This document shows positions 41,888 to 49,181 of a stretch of 64,000 bases of DNA, in pieces. Both the position numbers and the translations under genes were made by a program. The stretch's first letter is position 1. Each line of letters opens with the position of its first letter. The stretch is taken from NCBI GenBank assembly GCA_963922455.1, contig CAWUIO010000017.1:7761-71760 (forward strand), in the 5' to 3' direction. Under the pieces are notes generated by a model. It saw only the letters and a program-made list of their open reading frames with translations, searched no databases and had not been told where the DNA came from. The DNA is from CAWUIO01 sp963922455. GTDB lineage: Bacteria; Bacteroidota; Bacteroidia; Cytophagales; Microscillaceae.

Positions 41888-43090
41888 TTACCAGGCTTTT
41901 AAGGGGTTTACCGAGTAATAAATATGCAAGGGGTTGGCCGATACTTTGGTAAACCCTTTTACATCTTCTCCCGTCCATGCCTTATTCATCTCGCCATAGC
42001 TCCCAAAGCGAGACTGCATCAGGTCGTGGGGCGACTCGATGCCAAGTAGTTCAAATCGGTAGGGTGCTAGTTTAATAAAAACCTCTCCATTGACGACGTC
42101 TTGCGTATCCCATAAAAAGCTCTCAATATTACGCATCACGGGATCGAGGTATTTTCCTTCGTGAAGGAACATGCCATACCAATTGGCCATTTGCTCTTTC
42201 CAATGGATTTGCCACTTGCTTAGTACATGCTTTTCCAGCAATTGATGGGCTTTAATAATCATGAGGGGAGCAGGGGCTTCAAAGCCAACCCGCCCTTTGA
42301 TGCCCACTATGGTATCCCCTACGTGTATGTCTCGGCCAATAGCATAGGGCTCACTCAATTCTTGTAATGCCCGAATGGCCTCCACCGGATGAGAAAAAGA
42401 TACTCCGTTGAGGGTTTTAAATTCTCCTTTTTCAAATCCCAGCCGAATATCTTGGGGGTCTTGGGTTTTTAAAGAGTTAGGGTAAGCTTCCTCTGGTAAA
42501 GACTGATGCGAGGTTAAGGTCTCTTTTCCCCCCACGCTGGTACCCCAGAGTCCTTGGTTTACTGAGTAAAGAGTGGTTTTTTCTTCAACGGCAACGTTAT
42601 GCTTGTTAAGGTACTCCACTTCTGCTTGACGAGAGAGTTGCTGGTCTCGGATGGGGGTTAAAATAGTCAGTTCAGGAGCTAAGATTTGGAAGGCCAAGTC
42701 AAAACGGACTTGGTCATTACCGGCGCCCGTGCTCCCGTGAGCGATGTATTCGGCTTGGATTTCCTGGGCGTAACGAGCAATAGCCATTGCCTGAAAAACC
42801 CGTTCGGCACTTACCGAGAGGGGGTAATTTTGGTTACGTAGGATATTGCCATACACCAAGTACTTGATGCAGTGCTCGTAAAACTCTTGGGTTTTGTCTA
42901 AAGTAATGTGTTCTACTACCCCGAGTTCCCGGGCCCGGTTTTCAATTTGACTAATTTCTTCGGATGAAAAGCCCCCGGTATCTACGGTTACCGAGTAAAC
43001 ATCCATTCCTTGATCTTGCGAGAGATATTTTACACAGTAGGAGGTGTCAAGGCCTCCACTGAAGGCGAGTACGACTTTAGGTTTAGGCAT
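41888..43090 (-). CDS. argG: argininosuccinate synthase
   Basis: ATP-dependent joining of citrulline and aspartate. 400 residues: KVVLAFSGGLDTSYCVKYL (PP-loop), YIAHGSTGAGNDQVRFD, TSVGGKETLTSHQSLPEEAYPNS and a C-terminal EMNKAWTGEDVKGFTKVSANPLHIYY. Placed second in the cluster, 3 bp after the GNAT gene. Intact by motif inspection. Confidence 0.96.
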   Translation of the reverse strand: MPKPKVVLAFSGGLDTSYCVKYLSQDQGMDVYSVTVDTGGFSSEEISQIENRARELGVVEHITLDKTQEFYEHCIKYLVYGNILRNQNYPLSVSAERVFQAMAIARYAQEIQAEYIAHGSTGAGNDQVRFDLAFQILAPELTILTPIRDQQLSRQAEVEYLNKHNVAVEEKTTLYSVNQGLWGTSVGGKETLTSHQSLPEEAYPNSLKTQDPQDIRLGFEKGEFKTLNGVSFSHPVEAIRALQELSEPYAIGRDIHVGDTIVGIKGRVGFEAPAPLMIIKAHQLLEKHVLSKWQIHWKEQMANWYGMFLHEGKYLDPVMRNIESFLWDTQDVVNGEVFIKLAPYRFELLGIESPHDLMQSRFGSYGEMNKAWTGEDVKGFTKVSANPLHIYYSVNPLKAW

Positions 43091-43093
43091 GAT

Positions 43094-43765
43094 TTATTGA
43101 CAAAGGATAAGCGTTTCAGATTTTGATTTCTTTTGCGAGCGGGGATCGCTCCATTTCAGGAATAAATATTTTTTGAAGCGTACCCAGCGATCGTATACTT
43201 TAAGGGCATGAGGCCAGGATTTATTTTTGGCTTTTCGTTCAGGATCGTAAAGCATTCCTGTGCAGAGGCAGTGCTTGCGTTCTTTACGGGTGAGAATATC
43301 GTAGTTGACACAGCTTTTACAACCGTTCCAGAAAGCTTCATCTTGGGTAAGCTCTGAGAAAGTAACGGCTTCATACCCTAGCTCCGAGTTAATCTTCATC
43401 ACCGGTAAGCTGGTGGTAAGCCCAAAAATTTTGGCATCTGGAAATATTTCCCGGGAAAGGGTAAAGGCCTTCTTTTTGATTTGTCGGGCTATGCCATGCC
43501 CTTGATAATCAGCATGGACGATTAGCCCGGAATGAGCTACGTACTTGCCATGACTCCAAGACTCAATGTAGCAAAAGCCTGCCAGTTTATCCTGCTCCAA
43601 GGCAATAACCGCTTGCCCTTTATCCATTTTTTGTCGGATATATTCTGGGGAGCGTTTGGCAATACCGGTTCCTCGTTTTTGGGCTGCATCCTCAATGAGC
43701 TTACAAACTCCTTCTGCATACTTTATATGTTGAGACGATGCATATAGAATACGCACTTCTTTCAT
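43094..43765 (-). CDS. GNAT acetyltransferase of the arginine cluster
   Basis: 223 residues. The GNAT acyl-CoA motif is VHADYQGHGIARQIKKKAF (about residues 83-101), preceded by LAGFCYIESW. The C-terminal extension has a Cys-rich segment (CKSCVNYDILTRKERKHCLC). As first gene of the cluster it is the best candidate for the N-acylglutamate synthase that starts the pathway, in place of a classical ArgA or ArgJ. The sequence does not show whether it uses acetyl- or succinyl-CoA. The long untranslated region upstream is the likely place for cluster control. Confidence 0.85.
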   Translation of the reverse strand: MKEVRILYASSQHIKYAEGVCKLIEDAAQKRGTGIAKRSPEYIRQKMDKGQAVIALEQDKLAGFCYIESWSHGKYVAHSGLIVHADYQGHGIARQIKKKAFTLSREIFPDAKIFGLTTSLPVMKINSELGYEAVTFSELTQDEAFWNGCKSCVNYDILTRKERKHCLCTGMLYDPERKAKNKSWPHALKVYDRWVRFKKYLFLKWSDPRSQKKSKSETLILCQ

Positions 43766-44299
43766 GAGTAATATGAATTAGTATTAGGTAGTAAAAATTT
43801 CAGAAAATAAGTGGATTGGATTGTATGCCCACGTAGGGCAATATAGTGATGATTACCCCCCAAGGGGGCGACGGAAGCTGCGGCGAGGAAGTGAGGCGCT
43901 ATGTAAAACCAAGTGTATCATCGGTAGCAATATGGAAAAAATCTTTTCTTCCCAAAAAGCATTTAGCAAATTTATCAAACTAGACATGCCCCAACAGGGG
44001 CCAAACTAGATAAAAGTTGGAAATATTATGATTTTACAGTGATTTTTTAGCTGTTGAAATGGCGTTAAGAAGGAAATTGAGTTTCCAAAAATCTTAACAT
44101 GTATTACCGATGATTCAGGAACCACCTCCTGGTAATAATTGTAATTTATTTGGAGGATTGGAATCTTTACATAGAAATAAATTTAAAAAAACTCCTTGTG
44201 ACAAGCAGCATTTGCTGAGAGTTTTGCGTACATATAGTAGAGGTAGCCTTATTTGGCCACCTTACAAAGAAATCCAGCAGTCCAAAACCATTTAAAACC
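43766..44299. other. 534-bp intergenic region upstream of the arginine cluster
   Basis: No convincing gene. It contains the arginine-cluster leader (minus strand). About 60-110 bp upstream of the GNAT start there are GC-rich structures in otherwise AT-rich DNA: TGCCC/GGGCA at 43826-43840, CCCCC/GGGGG at about 43855-43867, and a GCGGCGAGGAAGTGAGGCGC tract. Two small ORFs (43932-44009, 44110-44295) have no recognisable content. Confidence 0.4.
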
Positions 44300-44689
44300 A
44301 TGAGATCCATCCGAGTAATTATTTTTTTCGCCCTCTTTTTAGGGGCTTCGGCATTTCTAAGTGAGTTTACGCTTCAATCTTTTCTTAAAGATCTGAGCAT
44401 GTCCCATGGGAATCAATTTTCCTTCTTTTATGGGTGGGTTAAGCATAAAGGTAAAGAAACTTTTTTCATACAAGAGGATTTTAACACGGAGCTTTGTTCT
44501 CAGGATTCTATAAAGAGTGAAGAAGCCTTTCGGGAACTAATAGCCCAGGTTTTGGCAGATCAAGCCATACAGCCTGAAGACATTGATGTAAATTTGGCAG
44601 GATGTTTTTCTGATATTAATAGTATGTCGGGAGAAAAAAGACGCTTGATAAAAGATAAAAAGGATATCCTGGAAGTATCCAACCCTTAG
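44300..44689 (+). CDS. small exported protein of unknown function
   Basis: 129 residues with an N-terminal hydrophobic signal segment (SIRVIIFFALFLGASAFLSEF). The mature part is polar, with two cysteines (CSQDS near residue 65, LAGCFSDI near 93) and no recognised domain. The strong terminator 33 bp after its stop supports a real transcription unit. I do not recognise it. Confidence 0.55.
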   Translation: MRSIRVIIFFALFLGASAFLSEFTLQSFLKDLSMSHGNQFSFFYGWVKHKGKETFFIQEDFNTELCSQDSIKSEEAFRELIAQVLADQAIQPEDIDVNLAGCFSDINSMSGEKRRLIKDKKDILEVSNP

Positions 44690-44721
44690 TAGAATATAGA
44701 AACCCAACACTGCATAGAAAA

Positions 44722-44750
44722 ACCGGAGCAAAGCTCCGGTTTTTTGTTTT
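44722..44750 (+). terminator. rho-independent terminator
   Basis: ACCGGAGC / GCTCCGGT with a 3-nt loop, then TTTTTGTTTT. Ends the transcript of the small exported protein, just before the -7 box of the MBL-fold gene. Confidence 0.88.
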
Positions 44751-44756
44751 TCTGTA

Positions 44757-44764
44757 TAGCTTTG
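44757..44764 (+). promoter_or_regulatory. -7 element (TAGCTTTG) for the MBL-fold gene
   Basis: Matches TAnnTTTG, 17 bp before the ATG at 44782 and directly after the preceding terminator. No TTG at the ideal distance. Confidence 0.5.
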
Positions 44765-44781
44765 TTTAAAAGAGTAGGCAT

Positions 44782-45417
44782 ATGATACAGATTCGCAGTT
44801 TTGAGTTTAACGCTTTTGCCGAGAATACCTATGTCCTGTATGATGAGACGCAAGAAGGCATCATCATAGATCCCGGTTGTCATGATGCTCGCGAAAGAGC
44901 GCAAATGGACGGGTTTATTAAAGAACAAGGTATCAAACCGGTAAAATTAATCAATACCCATTGTCATATTGATCACGTTTTGGGCAATCAGTACGTGAAA
45001 GATACCTACCAGGTAGAGTTGTATATCCACCAAAAAGACGAGGAAGTACTCAAGTCTAATGTAGCGGTATCGCAACTCTATGGTATTCAGCCCTATGTTC
45101 CCTCGGAGCCGGATCATTTTCTCGAGGAAGGTGATGTAGTAAGCTTTGGTCAATCAGAACTAGAGGTTTTATTTGTTCCTGGTCACGCTCCGGGGCATGT
45201 GGCTTTTCTGAATCGGACCCAAAAATTTGTGATTGGCGGAGATGTGTTGTTTCGCCAAAGCATTGGGCGTTATGATTTGCCGGGAAGTAATTATGAAGAC
45301 CTCATGCACAGTATCCGGGAAAAGCTCTTGACCTTACCAGAAGACTTTACCGTGTATTGTGGGCACGGGCCGGTAACCACTATTGGTCACGAAAAACAGT
45401 TTAACCCCTTTTTATAA
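44782..45417 (+). CDS. MBL-fold metallohydrolase (glyoxalase II-like)
   Basis: 211 residues of the metallo-beta-lactamase fold. Metal ligands are visible: INTHCHIDHVLGN (THxHxDH), VPGHAPGHVAFL (third-ligand His), GGDVLFRQSIGRYDLPG (bridging Asp) and VYCGHGPVTTIGHE (last His). This matches the YcbL/GloB-like hydrolases that cleave thioesters such as S-lactoylglutathione or related compounds. Lacking a glutathione context, the substrate remains open. The DUF3592 gene follows 11 bp later. Confidence 0.9.
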   Translation: MIQIRSFEFNAFAENTYVLYDETQEGIIIDPGCHDARERAQMDGFIKEQGIKPVKLINTHCHIDHVLGNQYVKDTYQVELYIHQKDEEVLKSNVAVSQLYGIQPYVPSEPDHFLEEGDVVSFGQSELEVLFVPGHAPGHVAFLNRTQKFVIGGDVLFRQSIGRYDLPGSNYEDLMHSIREKLLTLPEDFTVYCGHGPVTTIGHEKQFNPFL

Positions 45418-45428
45418 CATATCTGTGT

Positions 45429-45881
45429 ATGCTTAGCGTATTCCTCCAAGCTCAAGCAAGGCCTATGCAAAAGAGCCTATGGCTTACGGGCTTGCTCGCT
45501 CTCTTTTCTATCCTTTTTTTTATTTTCATTTCCTACCGGAATTTGAGCAGCTTTTCTCAGCACGCCGCCCAGACTCAAGGCAGGATTATAGGTTTTGAAA
45601 AACAGAGAAAGGTATTTCGCCCCGTAGTCGAGTTTGTGACCGAATCAAAGGATACCATCCGTTTTGTGGCGAGCTTAGGGAAGGAAGATACAACGGTAGT
45701 CAAGACGGGCAGTCCAGTTAAGGTCTTATATCACCCGGAAGATCCTGAGAGTGCTAGCCTGGACAGTTTTTGGGAGATCTGGATGCCTTCAATCATGATT
45801 TTAGTCTTTGGAATTTTACCTTTATTCTTTGTTTTATTGATCCGTTATATATTGGTTTCCCAACCGAGTTCTCCCACATAA
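45429..45881 (+). CDS. DUF3592 membrane protein
   Basis: 150 residues with two membrane helices (LWLTGLLALFSILFFIFISY near the N-terminus, IMILVFGILPLFFVLLIRYI near the C-terminus). A beta-rich segment lies between them, of DUF3592 type: TQGRIIGFEKQRKVFRPVVEF, VKVLYHPEDPESASLDSFWEIW. Function unknown; the middle domain is probably periplasmic. A second ATG at 45465 (MQKSLWL) is an equally good start. It sits between the MBL gene and pssA in a probable operon. Confidence 0.75.
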   Translation: MLSVFLQAQARPMQKSLWLTGLLALFSILFFIFISYRNLSSFSQHAAQTQGRIIGFEKQRKVFRPVVEFVTESKDTIRFVASLGKEDTTVVKTGSPVKVLYHPEDPESASLDSFWEIWMPSIMILVFGILPLFFVLLIRYILVSQPSSPT

Positions 45882-45890
45882 GGCCTTTTT

Positions 45891-46580
45891 ATGAAGCATG
45901 TCCCAAACGCAATAACGCTGGGCAATTTATGCGCCGGTTGTCTGGGTATTGTAGCCCTTTATCACCCTGAGTCCTGGACTTCGGGTCTACAGTACGCTGC
46001 TTACTGGATTTTTCTCTCCCTAGTCTTGGATTTTTTGGATGGCTTGGCCGCTCGCATACTTAAGGCCCAATCGGCTTTAGGCCGAGAACTAGATTCTCTA
46101 GCCGATATGGTCAGTTTTGGCGTCTTACCAGGTTTGATGATGTTTCGGATATTGGAACAAAGCTCTTCGCTGCCTTTTCTGCCCTATTTTGCGCTTATTC
46201 TTCCCGTTTGTAGTGCTTGGCGCTTGGCTCGATTTAACTTAGAGACGGAGGGCAAGGGTGATTTTAGAGGCCTCCCAACGCCGGCCAGTGCCTTGGTGCT
46301 TGCCGGCTTGGCCTTTACTTCATCTGGATGGGCTTTCCTATGGGACTTGCAACCTTACAGCTTCTTGGGGATTACCCTGGTTTTGGGGGCTTTGATGCTA
46401 AGCTCCCTTCCCTTGCTGTCTTTAAAGTTTCAGGGTTTGCGTTGGAGTACAAACTGGGCCCGCTATCTAGTAATCTTCGGCGCCATTGGGGGCCTAGTGA
46501 GTTTTCAACTAGCGGGGATTGTCTTAATATTTTTATTTTACTTAGGCCTTTCCCTACTATATTTTTCACTGGGGAAGTAA
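45891..46580 (+). CDS. pssA: CDP-diacylglycerol-serine O-phosphatidyltransferase
   Basis: Makes phosphatidylserine, the precursor of phosphatidylethanolamine, in the inner membrane. 229 residues with the CDP-alcohol phosphotransferase motif intact: FLDGLAARILKAQSALGRELDSLADMVSFG (DGx2ARx8Gx3Dx3D). About six to seven membrane helices. Phosphatidylserine decarboxylase is not adjacent. It is the last gene of the MBL-DUF3592-pssA run; element copy 10 begins 73 bp later. Confidence 0.94.
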   Translation: MKHVPNAITLGNLCAGCLGIVALYHPESWTSGLQYAAYWIFLSLVLDFLDGLAARILKAQSALGRELDSLADMVSFGVLPGLMMFRILEQSSSLPFLPYFALILPVCSAWRLARFNLETEGKGDFRGLPTPASALVLAGLAFTSSGWAFLWDLQPYSFLGITLVLGALMLSSLPLLSLKFQGLRWSTNWARYLVIFGAIGGLVSFQLAGIVLIFLFYLGLSLLYFSLGK

Positions 46581-46653
46581 GTGGGATTCATAAATTGGGG
46601 CTAACTTAGAAGCGGGTACCTGAAGGTCAAGTTGCCGTAAGAAATAGTCCTTT

Positions 46654-46780
46654 GGCTTAGGGATGGAACGGCATGTTTGAGCCCGAAAGGGCCTGGCGGG
46701 GGGCAGGCGAGTAGTGAGAGCCCGACCCGCGCAGCCCAAATTCCTACTGGAAACTAAAGGGGATCGCGCGGGGAAGCCCC
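46654..46780 (-). repeat. dispersed two-hairpin intergenic element, copy 10
   Basis: Reverse orientation. Stem ACCCGCGC / GCGCGGGG around 33 nt; the variable segment contains a TTCC / GGAA mini-hairpin. It lies between pssA and purS. Confidence 0.9.
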
Positions 46781-46816
46781 AGAGCGTATAACTGGATACA
46801 ATTAAATTAGAATCAC

Positions 46817-47068
46817 ATGGAATTCATAGCTGAAATTGAAGTAATGCCCAAAAAAGAAATCTTAGATCCACAAGGGAAAGCCGTTAAATTAGGTTTGGAA
46901 AATTTGGGTATTCAACAAGTAAGTGAAGTACGCGTGGGCAAACATATCCGGCTGCAAGTAGAAGCCGCCGATGAAGCCAGTGCGCGACAAGTAGTTGAGG
47001 AAGCTTGCCAGAAATTGTTGGCCAACTTGATTATGGAAGATTTTCAAATAAACCTTAAACCCGCCTAA
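46817..47068 (+). CDS. purS: phosphoribosylformylglycinamidine synthase subunit PurS
   Basis: 83 residues: FIAEIEVMPKKEILDPQGKAV, LGIQQVSEVRVGKHIRLQVEA, ARQVVEEACQKLLANLIMEDF, the PurS pattern. PurS bridges PurL and PurQ in the ammonia-transferring FGAM synthase of purine synthesis. Neither purL nor purQ is in the window, so the gene is detached from its partners. The next gene converges on it with one base pair between stops. Confidence 0.93.
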   Translation: MEFIAEIEVMPKKEILDPQGKAVKLGLENLGIQQVSEVRVGKHIRLQVEAADEASARQVVEEACQKLLANLIMEDFQINLKPA

Positions 47069-47069
47069 A

Positions 47070-47492
47070 CTAGCTGGTTAAAATGTGATCCCGGCGGGAT
47101 TTGAATTCGTACCAACTGATGTGCCCTTCTTTGTATAGGTAGTACAAAATGAAGATTTCAGAATGATTGGCTGGGAGTTTTTGAGGGTTGTATAACTGGT
47201 CAAACGTGTCTTGGGGCAATTGCCATAAACGAATGAAATCACCCAGGCAGAGGGTGATAAATACCCAAGTGCCCATGGTTAAAGCGGAGAAAAACACCAA
47301 TGTGTTGATATTATTAAGGTCCTGATCTAGGCCTCGCAGCGAAAAGTAAGTTGATAGGAATATGATGCAGCAGAAGATAGCCAACTTAGCCCACCCTTTT
47401 GTATATTTTTTCAAATAAAACTCACTAGCCCCACCTAGACCCAAGAATGAGGCTAAAATCAGGGCAAATATTTTTGATTTTTCCTGTCTCAT
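47070..47492 (-). CDS. TM2 domain-containing membrane protein
   Basis: 140 residues. The first half holds two closely spaced hydrophobic helices with a TM2-like hairpin (ALILASFLGLGGASEFYLKKYTKGWAKLAIFC), and another hydrophobic stretch follows. The C-terminus is soluble. TM2 proteins are small membrane proteins without a settled role. It starts at an ATG at 47492, and no partner gene is adjacent. Confidence 0.7.
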   Translation of the reverse strand: MRQEKSKIFALILASFLGLGGASEFYLKKYTKGWAKLAIFCCIIFLSTYFSLRGLDQDLNNINTLVFFSALTMGTWVFITLCLGDFIRLWQLPQDTFDQLYNPQKLPANHSEIFILYYLYKEGHISWYEFKSRRDHILTS

Positions 47493-47631
47493 AGCACCGT
47501 TTTTAACTCCCCTTTGTCATTGTTGCGTGAAAGGGCCGCATATCTCAGAAGCTCCCCTATTTTTGAATGATTATTTGGTGAAATCTAAAAAATACACCTT
47601 TTCTTTCGGGAAAGTCAGGAATACGGCCAAT

Positions 47632-47658
47632 AAACCCAAGAGTTTGCTTGGGTTTTTT
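47632..47658 (+). terminator. orphan terminator between the TM2 gene and tolC
   Basis: AAACCCAAG / CTTGGGTTT with a 6-nt loop, followed by TTT on the plus strand. No plus-strand gene ends nearby, so it may close a short untranslated transcript. Confidence 0.6.
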
Positions 47659-47765
47659 AGAAGTTTAAGGCACGTATTATCAAAAATGTTACTATTCGGA
47701 CAATTAATTGCCCAAAGACATGGAAATCAAGGAGATGGATGGCTTTTATTGCCAAAGTCAATCCA

Positions 47766-49082
47766 TTAAGGATTGTAGGGCTTAATCAACTCCCCGGCAA
47801 TTTCTAAGAGGGCAATCTCATCCAGTTTGATTTGGTACTCTAAGTTAAGGAACTCTACTAAAGAAATGAGATAGGTCCGCTGGATATCCCGAAAGTCAAT
47901 GGCAGACAGGCCTCCTAATTTGAACGTCTCGATGGCGATATCCAGGTTTTCTCTACTCACCGACGTGGTGTAGCGTTGAAAATCTAAACGTTCTCGGTTT
48001 TGCAGGTAGTTGCTGTAAGCGATGGCATAATCGGCCTCAATCTCATTTTTAAGTCCCTTACTTCTTTGTTCTTCGGTCAAGAGGCGCACGCGGGAGTTTT
48101 GGATGTCGCGGCGGCGGTTGAAGCCATTGAGCAAGGGAAGGGTAAAATTGAAACCATAGGTAAGGCCGTAATTCCGGCTGGAGATGACAAAGCCGGCATC
48201 AGAGATGGATTTGTTGTAGGTATAGTCGGCGGTAAAATCTATGGTAGGTAGCCGATTTGCCTTATCAATATCAATTTGTAGCTGGGCATTTTCGCGGTTT
48301 TTTCGCTGCGCCAGAATTTCATAGTTTTGGGTCTCTAAACCAGCTTTGAGGGCATCATACTCTAAAAAAGGGAGCAAAGTAATGGAGGTGTCTACCTCAA
48401 AGCTCGTGGTCGCCTCTTGATTGAGTAATTGGTTTAAGGTGGCTTTATTTTCGGCAATGGACTGTTGTTGATCAATGAGCAGAAGGCTGTCGCTATTAAG
48501 ATCCACCTGGGCCCTTAAAAAATCCAGTCGGGAAATGGCCCCCAACTCGTAGCGGTCTTGAGCAATGCGGTAGCGCTCCCGCGAATATTCAATATTTTCT
48601 AATAAAACCCGATAAGATTTCTCGCTTTGTACGATGGCATAGTAGGTACGCATAACACTAGAAATCGTGCTTTGCATTTGAATTTTCAGATCGAGCTGCG
48701 TTTGCTCATTGTTGATGCCAAATTGGCGATAACGCCTAAACATACCCAGCCCATCAAAAAGGGTCCAGGTCATCTCTAATCCGGCTTGCCGGCGATTACT
48801 TTGTGCGCCATTTACATTTTGCTCCCTTCCGTCTAGAAACTCCGATTGTTGATTGGTGACACTACGGGAATAACTGGCCGTTAGGTCCAGACGGGGAAGA
48901 AAGCCCGCATTACTCCGGCTGAAGTTGTTTTGGGATATTTGGGTTTCGTTGCGGGCGGCCTGAACGGAAAAGTTATTATCTAAGGCCAAAATTATTGCAT
49001 CTTCGGCGGATAAATAGTCCTGGGCCCAAGCTGGGCCTGATACCCAAAACAAGCCAAGGAGAACGTACAGTCTGATTTTCAT
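47766..49082 (-). CDS. TolC-family outer-membrane efflux protein
   Basis: 438 residues from the ATG at 49082; a longer frame from 49115 adds 11. Signal peptide MKIRLYVLLGLFWVSGPAWAQ, then two repeated halves of the outer-membrane efflux fold, with long helical stretches and typical pieces such as ALDNNFSVQAARNETQISQNN, RYRIAQDRYELGAISRLDFLRAQVDLN and AIETFKLGGLSAIDFRDIQRTY. It forms the outer-membrane duct for the RND pump encoded 99 bp upstream. Confidence 0.92.
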   Translation of the reverse strand: MKIRLYVLLGLFWVSGPAWAQDYLSAEDAIILALDNNFSVQAARNETQISQNNFSRSNAGFLPRLDLTASYSRSVTNQQSEFLDGREQNVNGAQSNRRQAGLEMTWTLFDGLGMFRRYRQFGINNEQTQLDLKIQMQSTISSVMRTYYAIVQSEKSYRVLLENIEYSRERYRIAQDRYELGAISRLDFLRAQVDLNSDSLLLIDQQQSIAENKATLNQLLNQEATTSFEVDTSITLLPFLEYDALKAGLETQNYEILAQRKNRENAQLQIDIDKANRLPTIDFTADYTYNKSISDAGFVISSRNYGLTYGFNFTLPLLNGFNRRRDIQNSRVRLLTEEQRSKGLKNEIEADYAIAYSNYLQNRERLDFQRYTTSVSRENLDIAIETFKLGGLSAIDFRDIQRTYLISLVEFLNLEYQIKLDEIALLEIAGELIKPYNP

Positions 49083-49181
49083 TTGTGAAACGCAAAAAAT
49101 AAAAAATACTTTCAAAAAATGAATAGAACGCTTTTCTCGTAAAAAGCCTTCTCTTCCTGCTTTATTAGGCTGAGCCTCGGT

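Noticed and set aside
43766..43800. ArgR box upstream of the arginine cluster
   Set aside because: ATATGAATTAGTATTA shows only one plausible half-site, and there is no argR gene in the window; not strong enough to annotate.
43932..44295. Two small plus-strand frames (43932-44009, 44110-44295) upstream of the exported protein
   Set aside because: No recognisable motif, no promoter or ribosome-binding support, and composition typical of random AT-rich DNA. Kept only as a note in the intergenic entry.
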